Shown here: in pieces, positions 47,831 to 58,100 of the stretch
How the letters are laid out: each line of letters starts with the position of its first letter
How positions within the stretch are numbered: position 1 is the first letter of the stretch
Origin: Pararhizobium_B sp963760965
GTDB lineage: Bacteria > Pseudomonadota > Alphaproteobacteria > Rhizobiales > Rhizobiaceae
Direction: 5' to 3'
Length of the DNA: 64,000 nucleotides
Assembly: GCA_963760965.1 (NCBI GenBank)
Contig: CAVXEW010000014.1
Coordinates: forward strand, 186,001 to 250,000
Notes under the pieces: model-generated
The model's database searches: none
The model's input: the letters and a program-made list of their open reading frames with translations, nothing else
Told to the model about the DNA's origin: nothing
Position numbers and translations under genes: made by a program

Positions 47831-48556
47831 TCAGCGCCGGCCGAGGCGCGGGAAAAGCTGCAGGACCGGACCGATGAAATAGAGATACAAACCGGAGCCG
47901 GCGACACCCCACACGAGCCATCGCGGGCTCTGGAAATCCATAAGCAGCGCCGCGATGGAAAGAACCGTCCATATCGCGAAAACCGTCAGGTTCAGGTTCC
48001 GAAGCCGCACCACCCGAACGGGATGCAGGAAATCGACCGGCAGGAACGTCAGGACGACCGAGATCAGGATGGCTCCGAAGGCAACCTCTTCCGTCGGCTG
48101 CACGACGAACAGCGTGAAGACGACCATGTTCCATGCAACCGGAAAGCCCGAGAAGAAGTTCTCCTCCGTCTTCATGCCGGTGTCGGCGTAGTAGATGGCA
48201 CTCGACATCACGATGAGGCCGGCCGCGACGAACGACATCGGCGTGCCGATCATGTGGCTTTCATAGAGTGCGAAAGCGGGGATGAGGACATAGGTCACAT
48301 AGTCGATGACGTTGTCCAGCATTACGCCTGACCAGTTCGGAAGCACCGACTTCACGTCGACCTTCCGGGCAATCGGGCCGTCGATTCCATCGACGAGCAG
48401 AGCGGCGCCCAGCCACCAGAACATCGCCGCGAACCGCTGTTCCGCCGCCGCCACCAGGGCGAGAAAGGCGAGAAATGAGCCTGAGGCCGTCAGGATGTGG
48501 ACCGAGAACGCGCGAATTTCGGCGTACGGCACCCGTTTGTAGTTGAAAATGCGCAC
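47831..48556 (-). CDS. pcs: phosphatidylcholine synthase
   Basis: A 241-residue polytopic inner-membrane enzyme that condenses choline with CDP-diacylglycerol to phosphatidylcholine. The CDP-alcohol phosphotransferase motif is present in the spaced PCS form: DGIDGPIARK, then GVMLDNVIDY about 12 residues later, with the catalytic aspartates. Several hydrophobic segments follow. PCS is a hallmark of Rhizobiales and other host-associated or soil alphaproteobacteria. It is divergent from the UbiH-like gene, with 198 bases between. Confidence 0.95.
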   Translation of the reverse strand: MRIFNYKRVPYAEIRAFSVHILTASGSFLAFLALVAAAEQRFAAMFWWLGAALLVDGIDGPIARKVDVKSVLPNWSGVMLDNVIDYVTYVLIPAFALYESHMIGTPMSFVAAGLIVMSSAIYYADTGMKTEENFFSGFPVAWNMVVFTLFVVQPTEEVAFGAILISVVLTFLPVDFLHPVRVVRLRNLNLTVFAIWTVLSIAALLMDFQSPRWLVWGVAGSGLYLYFIGPVLQLFPRLGRR

Positions 48557-48754
48557 TGGCAGCTACTCGCGACCGCTTTTCTTCGTTGTGCCGGCAACCG
48601 CTATCAGACAAACTCCCGGCAATCCAGTTCGCAGCGCATCTCGCTGCAACGGGAACGCCGAGCCGGCGGCCCGGCGCAAAAGTCCGCGTCGAACTGGTCC
48701 TGCAGGCCTAGCTGTTCTAAGTGATTCAGAAAAGGAAACGAGACGGGACAGGTC

Positions 48755-50026
48755 GTGGCAATGAGCGATTTCGAAGTTGTCGTCGTCGGAGGCGGATTGG
48801 CGGGCAGCCTGGCTGCCGTCGAACTCGCACGCAAGGGGCGCACCGTCGCATTCGTCGCCCCCCCTCCGCATTCGGCGGACTGCCGGACCACGGCGCTGAT
48901 GAAGCCGTCGGTGGAATTCCTCGATCGTCTCGGCCTCTGGCGCGAAGTCGCCGCAAGTGCGGCGCCGCTCTCCACCATGCGGATCGTCGACGGGACGCGC
49001 AACCTGTTCCGCGCCCCCACGACCTCCTTCCATGCGGGGGAGATCGGAGAAACGGCCTTCGCCCACAATGTGCCGAATGCCGCTCTTGTCGACGCCCTGT
49101 CGCAGGCCGTTGCCGCACAGGACGGCCTGACCCGTTTCGAGATTCCGGCGGTCGAGGCCGTCGAGCAGGAGGACGGGATGGCGGTGGAACTCGAGACGGG
49201 TGAGCGGCTCACAGCCGAATTGGCCGTCGGTGCCGACGGTCGCAATTCGGTCGTTCGGAACGCTGCCGGTATCGGGGCGCGTACCTGGCAGTATCCGCAG
49301 TCGGCCCTCATAACCACCTTCTCCCACCGGGTTCCCCACGAAAACATCTCGACCGAGTTCCATACCGAGGAAGGCCCGTTCACGCAGGTCCCGCTGCCCG
49401 GCAACCGATCCAGCCTCGTGTGGGTCATGGCGCCCTCGAAGGCGGAGACGCTGATCAGGCTCGGGGAGGAGAACCTCTCCGAACGCATCGCCGAGCGCAT
49501 GCAATGGATGCTCGGCGAAGTCGAGGTCGACATGCCGCCGCAGCGCTTCCCCCTTTCAGGCCTGCTTGCGCACGCTTTCGGGCGCCGCCGGGTCGTCCTC
49601 GTCGGCGAGGCCGCGCATGTCTTCCCGCCGATCGGTGCCCAGGGGCTGAACCTCGGCGTACGGGACGTGATGGCCCTCTCCGATTGCCTGGAACGTTACG
49701 GAGATGCCTCGGATGCCTCCCGGGTTTCGGCCGCGTACGACCGGGCCCGCCGGCTGGACGTGACCAGCCGCACGATTGCCGTCGACATGCTGAACCGCAG
49801 CCTGCTCGCTTCCTTCCTGCCGGTGCAGATGATGCGCTCCGCCGGGCTCGCCTTCCTCGGGGAAGCCGGGCCGCTTCGCAGCATTTTCATGCGGGAGGGG
49901 ATGCAGCCGGGAGGAGCAATTCGCGCCTTCGGCAGCGACCTGAGAGCAAGGATGGCCAGCGCCCGCGAGCGGGCGGCAGGTGCGGGGCAGAGGACCGCTC
50001 AATCGCCGACGAGAAATAGACATTGA
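48755..50026 (+). CDS. UbiH/UbiF/COQ6-family FAD-dependent hydroxylase
   Basis: A 423-residue flavin monooxygenase of the ubiquinone-hydroxylase group. FAD motifs are VVVVGGGLAGSLAAVELARKG at the N-terminus, VGADGRNSVVRNAAG in the middle and LVGEAAHVFPPIGAQGLNLGVRD near the C-terminus. It probably hydroxylates the ubiquinone ring in the aerobic pathway; which carbon cannot be told from sequence. The start is GTG 48755, six bases after GGGA; ATG 48761 is an alternative. The hspQ gene follows after 46 bases. Confidence 0.9.
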   Translation: MAMSDFEVVVVGGGLAGSLAAVELARKGRTVAFVAPPPHSADCRTTALMKPSVEFLDRLGLWREVAASAAPLSTMRIVDGTRNLFRAPTTSFHAGEIGETAFAHNVPNAALVDALSQAVAAQDGLTRFEIPAVEAVEQEDGMAVELETGERLTAELAVGADGRNSVVRNAAGIGARTWQYPQSALITTFSHRVPHENISTEFHTEEGPFTQVPLPGNRSSLVWVMAPSKAETLIRLGEENLSERIAERMQWMLGEVEVDMPPQRFPLSGLLAHAFGRRRVVLVGEAAHVFPPIGAQGLNLGVRDVMALSDCLERYGDASDASRVSAAYDRARRLDVTSRTIAVDMLNRSLLASFLPVQMMRSAGLAFLGEAGPLRSIFMREGMQPGGAIRAFGSDLRARMASARERAAGAGQRTAQSPTRNRH

Positions 50027-50072
50027 TTTTCCACGCACTTATACCCAAGTTCCTGAGAAAAAGGTCTTGGAT

Positions 50073-50402
50073 ATGAAAGCCCGCAGCGCAAAGTTTCAGA
50101 TCGGTCAGGTGGTACGCCATCGGCTATACCCGTTCCGGGGCGTCATATTCGACGTCGATCCGGAATTCGACAACACCGAGGAATGGTGGAACGCCATTCC
50201 CGAGGACGTCCGGCCGAGCAAGGACCAGCCGTTCTACCATCTCTTCGCCGAGAACGACGAAACCGAGTACGTGGCCTACGTCTCGGAACAGAACCTCGTG
50301 GTCGACGACAGCGGCCAGCCCGTGCGCCATCCACAGATCGGAGAGATCTTCGACGAGTTCGACAAAGGCATCTACAGGACGCGTGAGCGCATCGGCCACT
50401 GA
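50073..50402 (+). CDS. hspQ: heat shock protein HspQ
   Basis: A 109-residue hemimethylated-DNA-binding/YccV-type protein, known in E. coli as a heat-shock protein and Lon specificity factor. Conserved parts are KFQIGQVVRHRLYPFRGVIFD, EEWWNAIPEDVRPSKDQPFYHL and YVAYVSEQNL. Start ATG 50073 follows AAGGT. I do not see a clear RpoH promoter; it may be read from the UbiH-like gene upstream. Confidence 0.94.
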   Translation: MKARSAKFQIGQVVRHRLYPFRGVIFDVDPEFDNTEEWWNAIPEDVRPSKDQPFYHLFAENDETEYVAYVSEQNLVVDDSGQPVRHPQIGEIFDEFDKGIYRTRERIGH

Positions 50403-50425
50403 GGGAATAGCGGCCGGAAACCATT

Positions 50426-50454
50426 CGGCCCGGAGCGCGCAGCGCTCCGGGCCG
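50426..50454. terminator. hairpin between hspQ and the IalB-family gene
   Basis: A perfect 12-bp stem, CGGCCCGGAGCG with CGCTCCGGGCCG and a five-base loop, 23 bases past the hspQ stop and 26 bases past the stop of the convergent gene. No T-run follows on either strand, so it may be Rho-assisted or merely a transcript-end stabiliser. Confidence 0.5.
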
Positions 50455-50480
50455 GTGTCGTCAAGCCTCTCAGCGACGGA

Positions 50481-51146
50481 TCACTTGCCGGACTTGGCCT
50501 TTTCCTGTGCGGCCTCAAGCTTCTTGCGAGCCTCCTCGGCCTTCTTCTGCATCTCCTGCTGCAGCAGCTTCTGGCGCTGCTCGAGATCGGACTGCTTCAT
50601 CGGAGGACCGTCGAACGCATCGGTAAAGCCCTGCAGCGACACCTTGATCGGGTTGGGCTGCCGCTGGAAGTTCACCGAAGTGAACGTCACCTGGCCGCCC
50701 TTCTTGAAACTGGCGATCATCTGGTCGGTCAGAGGAACTTCCGCGACGCACTTGTCCGGCATGCAGACCGCATAGTCCAGCTTCTGGGTCTGGCCATTGT
50801 CGATCTGCATCCCGATGCCTGGCTGGATCAGGCGTGCGCTCGGGACCGAAACCTGGAGCAGCTTGCGGTTGACCTTGCCCTGCACGGTGATGAGGCCGAT
50901 CGCCGTGATGAGCTGGCCGCTGGAAGCGGACACCAGGTTCTGCACGATGCAGACATCATTGTCCGCTTGCTTCGTGCAGGCCTTGAACCACCCCTTGGGA
51001 GGCTGTCCCTGCGCACCGTTGCCTGCCGCAGGTGCCTTGGAATTGGCGTCCTGGGCCACGGCGGCGTTCGGCAGCACCGTCAGGCTCCCGGCAAGGAGTG
51101 CGGCCGAAAACAGAGCGCCTGCGGCGGTTGAAAGCTTCAAGGTCAT
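50481..51146 (-). CDS. invasion-associated locus B (IalB) family protein
   Basis: A 221-residue exported protein with a signal peptide (MTLKLSTAAGALFSAALLAG, cleavage near AVA/QDA). The IalB domain is about residues 50-170, with conserved cysteines in WFKACTK, DVCIVQN and VCMPDKCVAEVP. The C-terminal 40 residues form a charged helix, likely coiled coil (LEQRQKLLQQEMQKKAEEARK). Despite the family name, IalB domains are common in non-pathogenic alphaproteobacteria and their biochemical role is unsettled. The protein is probably periplasmic. It converges on hspQ. Confidence 0.92.
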   Translation of the reverse strand: MTLKLSTAAGALFSAALLAGSLTVLPNAAVAQDANSKAPAAGNGAQGQPPKGWFKACTKQADNDVCIVQNLVSASSGQLITAIGLITVQGKVNRKLLQVSVPSARLIQPGIGMQIDNGQTQKLDYAVCMPDKCVAEVPLTDQMIASFKKGGQVTFTSVNFQRQPNPIKVSLQGFTDAFDGPPMKQSDLEQRQKLLQQEMQKKAEEARKKLEAAQEKAKSGK

Positions 51147-51419
51147 GGTGATTTCGATCTCCTGGGTTCTTCCGGAACGATTTCTCGACGCACTGGGTGC
51201 TTTACCGGGTCCGTGATTTTGCCCCTCCCTGTCGCCGAATTACGGCAATTGCAAGACCCCGCAACTGGCCCCCCTGTTACAATGAGTGCGGCCGGATATC
51301 CAGTGCGACGCCGGGATTCACCGGCATTCGGAGCCAAAAAATCTGTCGCGGTGTTGCGACGGAATTGGCCATGCTAACATCGAGGTCGATTCGCCGATCC
51401 GATTGCGGCCACCCGGACC

Positions 51420-53240
51420 ATGCCCCGTCTCACATCCCTATTCGTTCCGATTCTCTTCCTGGCACTGGCCGGTCCCGCCGTGTCCGCGCCGGTCGGCGGC
51501 ATCGCCATGCACGGCGAACCCGCTCTCCCGTCCGGCTTCGACCATTTCTCCTACGTAAATCCCGACGCGCCAAAGGGCGGCAGGATCGCCTATGGCGTGG
51601 TCGGCAGCTTCGACAGCCTCAATCCGTTTATCCTGAAGAGCATGCGCACCACCGCCCGCGGCCTCTGGGATCCGGAGTTCGGCCACCTCGTCTACGAGAG
51701 CCTCATGCAGCGCTCCGACAACGAACCCTTCACGCTCTACGGCCTGCTGGCGAAGAGCGTCGAATGGGGCCCGGACCGCACCTACATCCAGTTTGACCTG
51801 AACCCGAAGGCGCGGTGGTCCGATGGACAGCCGGTAACGGCCGATGACGTCATCTTCTCCTTCAAGCTCCTGAAGGAGAAGGGCCGCCCGCCGTTCAGCA
51901 ACCGCCTCGACAACGTCGCGAGCATCGAGAAGGTCGGCGAACGCAGCGTCCGCTTCGACTTCAAGGACGGTTCCGACCGCGAACTGCCGCTCATCATAGC
52001 GGCCTACTCGCCGATCCTGCCTGAGCATGCCATCGATACCGGCACCTTCGGACAGACGACGCTGAAGCCGCCGATCGGTTCCGGCCCGTATGTCGTCAAG
52101 AAGGTCGAGCCCGGCGAGCGGATCGTCTACGAGCGAAATCCCGACTATTGGGGCAAGGACCTTCCGGTGAAGCGCGGCTTCGATAATTTCGACCAGGTCA
52201 GCGTGGAATATTTCCTCTCCCAGAGCGCCCAGTTCGAGGCTTTCAAGAAGGGTGTCTTCGACGTCTACGCCGAGGGAAATCCTACCAAGTGGGCCCGCTC
52301 GTTCGATTTCCCGGCGGTCCGCGACGGCGACGTGGTAAAGGAGACGTTCCAGAGCCACCTGCCCTCGGGCATGTACGGTTTCGTCTTCAACACGCGCCGC
52401 AAGATGTTCGCCGACCGCCGGGTGCGCCAGGCGCTGGCGGTCGCCTTCGACTTCCAGTGGGCGAACCGCAACCTCTTCGACGGGGCATATGCGCGGACCG
52501 AGGACTACTGGCAGGGATCGAGCCTGTCGTGCCTGGGGATACCGGCCGATGCGCACGAGCGCGAACTCCTGAAGCCGTTTCCCGACGCGGTCCTGCCGGC
52601 CGTCATGGATGGCACATACAGGCTTCCGGTGACGGACGGGTCGGGTCGCGACCGCACTGTCCTGCGGAAGGCCTACGACCTCCTGCGCGAGGCGGGCTAC
52701 CGCATCCGGGACGAGAAGATGGTGGATGCCAGCGGCCGCCAGCTCGCATTCAATGTGATGACGCAGGATGCCGGCCAGGAGAAGCTTGCGCTTGCCTACC
52801 AGAGGACGCTTGCCCTGCTGGGCATTTCCATGTCCGTGCGCACCGTCGACGACGCGCAGTACCAGCAGCGCTCACAGACCTTCGACTACGACATGATCCT
52901 CAAGTCGTATCCCTCGTCGCTTTCGCCGGGCTCGGAAGAAATCGGCCGCTGGGCATCAGTCTCGCGGAACGTCAACGGCAGCTTCAACTATGCCGGCGCG
53001 CACGATCCCGCAATCGACGCAATGATCGAGGCCATGCTCGAGGCGCGGTCACGGACGGACTTTCGCGATGCCGTTCGCGCGCTCGATCGGGTTCTCGTTT
53101 CCGGCTACTATGTCGTTCCGCTCTACCACGTCGACAAGCAGTGGGTGGCGCACTGGAAACATGTCCGGCACCCCGCGAAGCAGCCGCTTTACGGCTATCA
53201 GCTCGAGACGTGGTGGGACGCCGACGCCAAACAGGACTGA
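51420..53240 (+). CDS. extracellular solute-binding protein, oligopeptide type (YejA-like)
   Basis: A 606-residue family-5 periplasmic binding protein. The signal peptide MPRLTSLFVPILFLALAGPAVSA is clear. The mature protein starts near APVGGIAMHGEPALP and has GSFDSLNPFILKS, WSDGQPVTADDVIFSF and PIGSGPYVVKKVEPGERIVY, all typical. The YNPDYW-like pattern and length match YejA/AgpA-type proteins. Ligand not known; oligopeptides or related oligomers. The cognate permeases and ATPase are not beside it, so it either works with distant genes or is an orphan. The DsbA-family gene follows after three bases. Confidence 0.9.
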   Translation: MPRLTSLFVPILFLALAGPAVSAPVGGIAMHGEPALPSGFDHFSYVNPDAPKGGRIAYGVVGSFDSLNPFILKSMRTTARGLWDPEFGHLVYESLMQRSDNEPFTLYGLLAKSVEWGPDRTYIQFDLNPKARWSDGQPVTADDVIFSFKLLKEKGRPPFSNRLDNVASIEKVGERSVRFDFKDGSDRELPLIIAAYSPILPEHAIDTGTFGQTTLKPPIGSGPYVVKKVEPGERIVYERNPDYWGKDLPVKRGFDNFDQVSVEYFLSQSAQFEAFKKGVFDVYAEGNPTKWARSFDFPAVRDGDVVKETFQSHLPSGMYGFVFNTRRKMFADRRVRQALAVAFDFQWANRNLFDGAYARTEDYWQGSSLSCLGIPADAHERELLKPFPDAVLPAVMDGTYRLPVTDGSGRDRTVLRKAYDLLREAGYRIRDEKMVDASGRQLAFNVMTQDAGQEKLALAYQRTLALLGISMSVRTVDDAQYQQRSQTFDYDMILKSYPSSLSPGSEEIGRWASVSRNVNGSFNYAGAHDPAIDAMIEAMLEARSRTDFRDAVRALDRVLVSGYYVVPLYHVDKQWVAHWKHVRHPAKQPLYGYQLETWWDADAKQD

Positions 53241-53243
53241 CCG

Positions 53244-53912
53244 ATGGGCAGGATGACAGTGGACATCGTTTCGGACGTGATGTGCCCGTGGTGCTACATC
53301 GGAAAGAAGCGGTTCGAGAAGGCTGTATCCGGGCTCCGGGACACGCTCGAGGTGGATGTCCGCTGGCGCCCGTTCCAGCTCGACCCGACGCTTCCGAAGG
53401 AAGGCCGGGACCGGAAGGAATATCTGCAGGCGAAATTCGGCGGTTCCGGCCGCGCGAGACAGGTCTATGATGCCATCCGCGAGGCGGGTGCGGAGGAAGG
53501 CATCCGGTTCGATTTCGAGGCCATCGCCGTCTCCCCCAACACGCTCGACGCCCACCGGGTGATTCGCTGGGCTTCGTCGGCCGGTGGCGGCGTGCAGGAA
53601 CGCGTCGTCGATGTCCTTTTCCGCATGTACTTTACCGAGGGCCGCAACATCGGCGACCCGATCGTCCTGCTCGAGGCCGCCGCTGAGGCGGGAATGGACG
53701 CAAGCGTGGTCGAAGCGTTGCTCCGCAGCGATGCCGACCGTCCCGAGGTGACCGAGGAAATAGCCACCGCCCGGCGCATGGGCGTGACGGGCGTGCCCTG
53801 CTTCATCCTGGACGGCCGCTACGCGGTGATAGGCGCGCAGCCCGCCGAGGACCTCGCCAGCGCACTGGCCGGGATTTCGGCGGAAAGCGAAAAGCGGGCT
53901 ACGCCGACGTGA
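53244..53912 (+). CDS. DsbA family oxidoreductase (FrnE-like)
   Basis: A 222-residue thioredoxin-fold protein with the active site CPWC at residues 14-17 (VSDVMCPWCYIGKKRFEKAV) and the cis-proline region GVTGVPCFILDGRYAVIGAQ. No signal peptide is seen, so it is cytosolic like FrnE rather than periplasmic DsbA. Such proteins may act in thiol-disulfide exchange or as glutathione-dependent isomerases; the substrate is unknown. It lies three bases after the binding-protein gene and overlaps the convergent PAP2 gene by 14 bases. Confidence 0.92.
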   Translation: MGRMTVDIVSDVMCPWCYIGKKRFEKAVSGLRDTLEVDVRWRPFQLDPTLPKEGRDRKEYLQAKFGGSGRARQVYDAIREAGAEEGIRFDFEAIAVSPNTLDAHRVIRWASSAGGGVQERVVDVLFRMYFTEGRNIGDPIVLLEAAAEAGMDASVVEALLRSDADRPEVTEEIATARRMGVTGVPCFILDGRYAVIGAQPAEDLASALAGISAESEKRATPT

Positions 53913-55038
53913 GGTGCCTGTCCGGTTCCCGGGTGTCGCAAGTATCTGAAGCCGCCAGTCGCAGCCCCGGGTGCCTTCGGTTGCCAATGCCCGGTTCGAG
54001 CGCTGCGGCAACCATACTGGAGCCGTGATAGATCAGCGTCGTCAGGATGATGGCGACGTAGGCGTCCACTGCGTAATGCCATCCCAGCAATACCGAACTG
54101 CATGCGATGACACCGACATAGGCGAAGGCGACGGCGCCGAAGCGGCGGTCGTAGCGGTTGACGAACAGCGCGGTCAGGAAGATCAGCGACACATGCATGC
54201 TCGGAAAGGCGGAGATGCCGGTTCCGAGACCGGGCTTGCCGCTCTCGTGCGCGGCCCACAGGTATGACTGAACCTCGGCCACGGAGGCAAAATGGCCGCG
54301 GCCTGCCGCCAGAAATCCCGCAAGGTCGGGGTAGCGCGCGGCGTCGCCCGTCACGCGTTCGTAGAAGGCAGGACCTGCAGAGGTGAAGATGCCGGCAATG
54401 ACGTTGCCGATGATGACCCACGATCCCACGAAAGACAGCATGTAGTGCAGCCGCAGCCTTTCGGCCTTCACTGAAGTCGCCATCCAGAAGAACATGCCGA
54501 AGCAGGCTATGAACCAGCAGATTTCGTAGTTGATCGCCAGCAGGTGCCGGACCCCGTCGAAGCCGATGAGCTTGTACAGGAGTTCGAAGGGCGAATGTCC
54601 GAAATGCAGCCACTGGTCGATGTCTGCAAGAGCCCGGTCATACTGGAAGCCGGACGCTCGTGCCATCCCGATTTTCACGGCCGTGAACGTACCCTGGAAG
54701 AAGACAAGCGCGAAAAGCAGCACTTCGCCGGCGAGAAAGCGGGAGAGCCTGTTCACGTCGAGCAATTGGCGGAAGGCCAGCCTGCGTCGTGCATCAAAGC
54801 GATGAACGACGTACACGCAGCTCGAGGTGACGGCTATCAGGGGATAGGTGACGCCGAAATTCAGCGCCCAGGGATTGCCGTACTGTTCCAGGACCGCAAG
54901 GCCGGAAACGCCCTGCGATTCCGCGTAGAGCAGACCCGCGAAGGTGTAGACGAGTACGAGTGCATAGAGCGCCGCGTCACGGCGCAGGTGCGACGCGAAC
55001 AGTCCGGGTATCGCTCGGTAATCGAGGTTCGCCCCCAT
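53899..55038 (-). CDS. PAP2-superfamily membrane phosphatase (inositolphosphotransferase-like)
   Basis: A 379-residue polytopic membrane protein. Phosphatase motifs are at the C-terminal half: GISAFPSMHVSLIFLTALF (conserved Ser and His) and LLGWHYAVDAYVAI (catalytic His and Asp). The N-terminal 130 residues add further helices. The motif style resembles the AUR1/inositolphosphotransferase branch of PAP2 rather than simple lipid phosphatases. It probably acts on phospholipid or isoprenoid phosphates at the periplasmic face; the substrate is unknown. It is upstream of no clear operon partner. Confidence 0.85.
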   Translation of the reverse strand: MGANLDYRAIPGLFASHLRRDAALYALVLVYTFAGLLYAESQGVSGLAVLEQYGNPWALNFGVTYPLIAVTSSCVYVVHRFDARRRLAFRQLLDVNRLSRFLAGEVLLFALVFFQGTFTAVKIGMARASGFQYDRALADIDQWLHFGHSPFELLYKLIGFDGVRHLLAINYEICWFIACFGMFFWMATSVKAERLRLHYMLSFVGSWVIIGNVIAGIFTSAGPAFYERVTGDAARYPDLAGFLAAGRGHFASVAEVQSYLWAAHESGKPGLGTGISAFPSMHVSLIFLTALFVNRYDRRFGAVAFAYVGVIACSSVLLGWHYAVDAYVAIILTTLIYHGSSMVAAALEPGIGNRRHPGLRLAASDTCDTREPDRHLTSA

Positions 55039-55176
55039 GCTCCGCGCCCTCGTTGGTCGCGTACAGTTTCCTGAGCGAAGGTGAAGATTTGATTAGTCTG
55101 AAAAGCCGCTCCTGTCCGTCGCAGGCAGCGCGTGCTCCGTCACCCGATGCAAGCTTGCTGGTCCGGCCATCGCGGA

Positions 55177-58100
55177 TCAGGCCGCGACGGCAAGGTCCGC
55201 CAGTTTCGTCATGATCACGCCGGCCCCGGCGAGTCGCTTTTCGGCGCTGGGAAGGTCGCGCGAGAAGACGATGCTCTGGTCCGGCCGGATCTTGGCGAGG
55301 CTGCCCTGGCGGGCGATGAAGTCGACGAGCGAGGCCGGATTGGGAAATTCCTGATTGCGGAACTGGACGAGGATGCCCTTGGGTCCCGCGTCCAGCTTCT
55401 CGACGTTCGCCTTGCGGCAGAGCGCCTTGAGATAGACGATCTTGAGCAGATGCCGGACCTCCGTCGGGAGCGGCCCGAAGCGATCGATCATCTCGGCCCC
55501 GAACCCGTCGATTTCCCCGACGTCGGTGATCTCGCCGAGCCGCCGGTAGAGGCCCATCCGCAGGTTCAGGTCCGGCACGTAGTCCTCGGGAATCATGACG
55601 GGCGTACCGACCATGATCTGCGGCGACCAGCCTGTGTCGATCGCTTCCTCGTCTCCCTTCAGCTCGGCGACCGCCTCCTCCAGCATATGCTGGTAGAGCT
55701 CGAAGCCGACCTCCTTTATGTGGCCCGATTGCTCCTCGCCTAGCAGGTTGCCGGCCCCGCGGATGTCGAGGTCGTGGCTGGCGAGCTGGAAGCCCGCGCC
55801 GAGCGTGTCGAGCGATTGCAGGACCTTGAGACGCCGGTCGGCCGTGGCAGTCAGCATGCGGTTGGCCGGCAGGGTGAAGAGAGCGAAGGCGCGGACCTTC
55901 GAACGTCCGACGCGCCCCCGCAACTGGTAGAGCTGCGCCAGTCCGAACATGTCGGCGCGGTGGACGATGAGCGTGTTCGCCGTCGGCACGTCGAGACCCA
56001 ATTCGACAATGGTCGTCGACAGCAGGACGTCGTACTGCCCGTCGTAGAAGGCGTTCATGATGTCGTCGAGCTCGCCGGCGGCCATCTGCCCGTGCGCTAC
56101 GGCAAACTTCAGCTCGGGCACCTCCGAGCGCAGGAAGGCTTCAACTTCCTCCAGGTCCGAAATCCGGGGACAGACATAGAAGCTCTGTCCGCCGCGGTAG
56201 TGCTCGCGCAGCAGCGTCTCGCGGATGACAAGTCCGTCGAAGGGAGAGATGAAGGTACGCACCGCCATCCGGTCGACCGGCGGCGTCGTGATCAGCGAGA
56301 GCTCGCGCACGCCGGTCATGGCGAGCTGCAGCGTCCGCGGGATCGGTGTCGCAGAGAGCGTCAGCACGTGGACGTCCGACTTCAGCTCCTTCAGGCGTTC
56401 CTTGTGCTTGACGCCGAAATGCTGCTCCTCGTCGATGATCAGAAGGCCGAGGTTCGCGAACTTGATCGATGAGCCGAGAAGAGCATGCGTTCCGACCACG
56501 ATGTCGGTCTTCCCTTCCGCGATCTCCTTCCGGGTGAGCGCCAGTTCCTTCGATCCGACGAGCCGGGAGGCCTGGCCGATGCGGATCGGAAGCCCGCGGA
56601 ACCGGTCCACGAATGTCCTGTAGTGCTGGCGCGCCAGCAGCGTCGTCGGGACGACGACTGCGACCTGCACTCCGTTCATGGCTCCGAGGAACGCGGCGCG
56701 CAGCGCAACTTCCGTCTTGCCGAAGCCGACATCGCCGCAGACCAGCCTGTCCATCGGCCTTCCCGCGGCCAGATCCTCGCGAACCGCCTCTATGGCATTC
56801 AGCTGGTCCTCTGTCTCGTCGTAGGGGAAGCGGGCGGCGAATTCGTCATAGAGCCCGTCCGGCGCCTGAAGAACCGTCGCCTGGCGCGTGCTGCGCTCCG
56901 CGGCGATGCGGATCAGTTCGCCGGCCATGTCGAGCAGGCGCTTCTTGAGCTTCGCCTTGCGCGCCTGCCATGCCACGCCGCCCAGCCGGTCGAGCTGGGC
57001 CTCGGCCGCTTCGGAGCCGTAGCGGGAGAGCAGCTCGATGTTCTCCACGGGCAGGAACAGCTTGGCACCTTCCGCGTAGAGCAGCTCCAGGCAGGCATGC
57101 GGCGCTCCGGCCGCCTCGATCGTCCTCAGCCCCGTGAACTTGCCGATGCCGTGCTCGGCGTGCACGACGAGGCTGCCTTCCTCCAGCCCGGCGACCTCCG
57201 AAATGAAGTCGGAGCCGCGCTTCTTGCGACGGCCGCGCCGGACCATCCGGTCGCCGAGAATGTCCTGCTCGCCGATGACGGCGAGATCGGACGTTTCGAA
57301 GCCGTTCTCCAGGGACAGGACGGCCGCCCCGACAATTCCGGTCTCAAGCTTGTCGAGATCCTCCAGCCGGTCGATGACCTTCACCCGTTCGAGCCCGTGT
57401 TCGGCCAGAACCTGCAGCATCCGGTCGAGCGCGCCTTCCGACCAGGCCGTGACGAGCACCCGGCTTCTGCTGCGCCGCTCCCCGATGTGGGAGACAACCT
57501 TGTCGAAGACGTTGACGCGGGCGGCGTCGCCACCCTCCACCTGCGTCTTCGCCCAGCGCGGGCCCGTCTTGGCTTCCAGGGTGAAGACGGTGCTTGCGCC
57601 GCTCTCGTGTTCGGCGAATGGCGAAAGGCGCAGCGCGTGGCGCCGATCGAGTCCGGCGGCAAATCCATCGGCGTCGAGATAGAGCTGTTCCGGCGGAACG
57701 GGCTTGTAGGGCGTCCCCTGCCCGGTCGCGTCCTTGCCGGCTTCCATTGCCTCGCGGCGCGCGGCGTAGTGGTCGCGCACCAGCTTCATGCGTTCCTGGG
57801 CCGCCTCCCGGGCAAGATGATCGGTGACGAAGCTGAACCCTTCCAGATAGTCGAATGCGGTTTCCAGCTCTTCATGGAAGAGCGGCAGCCAGTGCTCCAT
57901 TCCGGCGTATCGGCGCCCTTCGCTCACAGCCTGGTAGAGTGCATCGTCGCGCGTCGCCGCGCCGAAAAGCGAGAGGTAGTTCCGGCGGAACCGGCTGATC
58001 GTTTCGTCGGTCAGCGTCACCTCGCTCATGGCGTTGAGCTCGAGCGTCCGGCCCTGGTGCGTCGTACGCTGCGTAACGGGATCGAAGGAACGCACCGTCT

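Noticed and set aside
51174..51200. GGAAC upstream of the solute-binding protein, considered as a second EcfG promoter.
   Set aside because: No CGTT (or TT at the right distance) follows with proper spacing.
55170..55187. Hairpin TCGCGG/CCGCGA across the mfd stop, considered as a terminator.
   Set aside because: Six-base stem overlapping the coding end, with no T-run on the minus strand.
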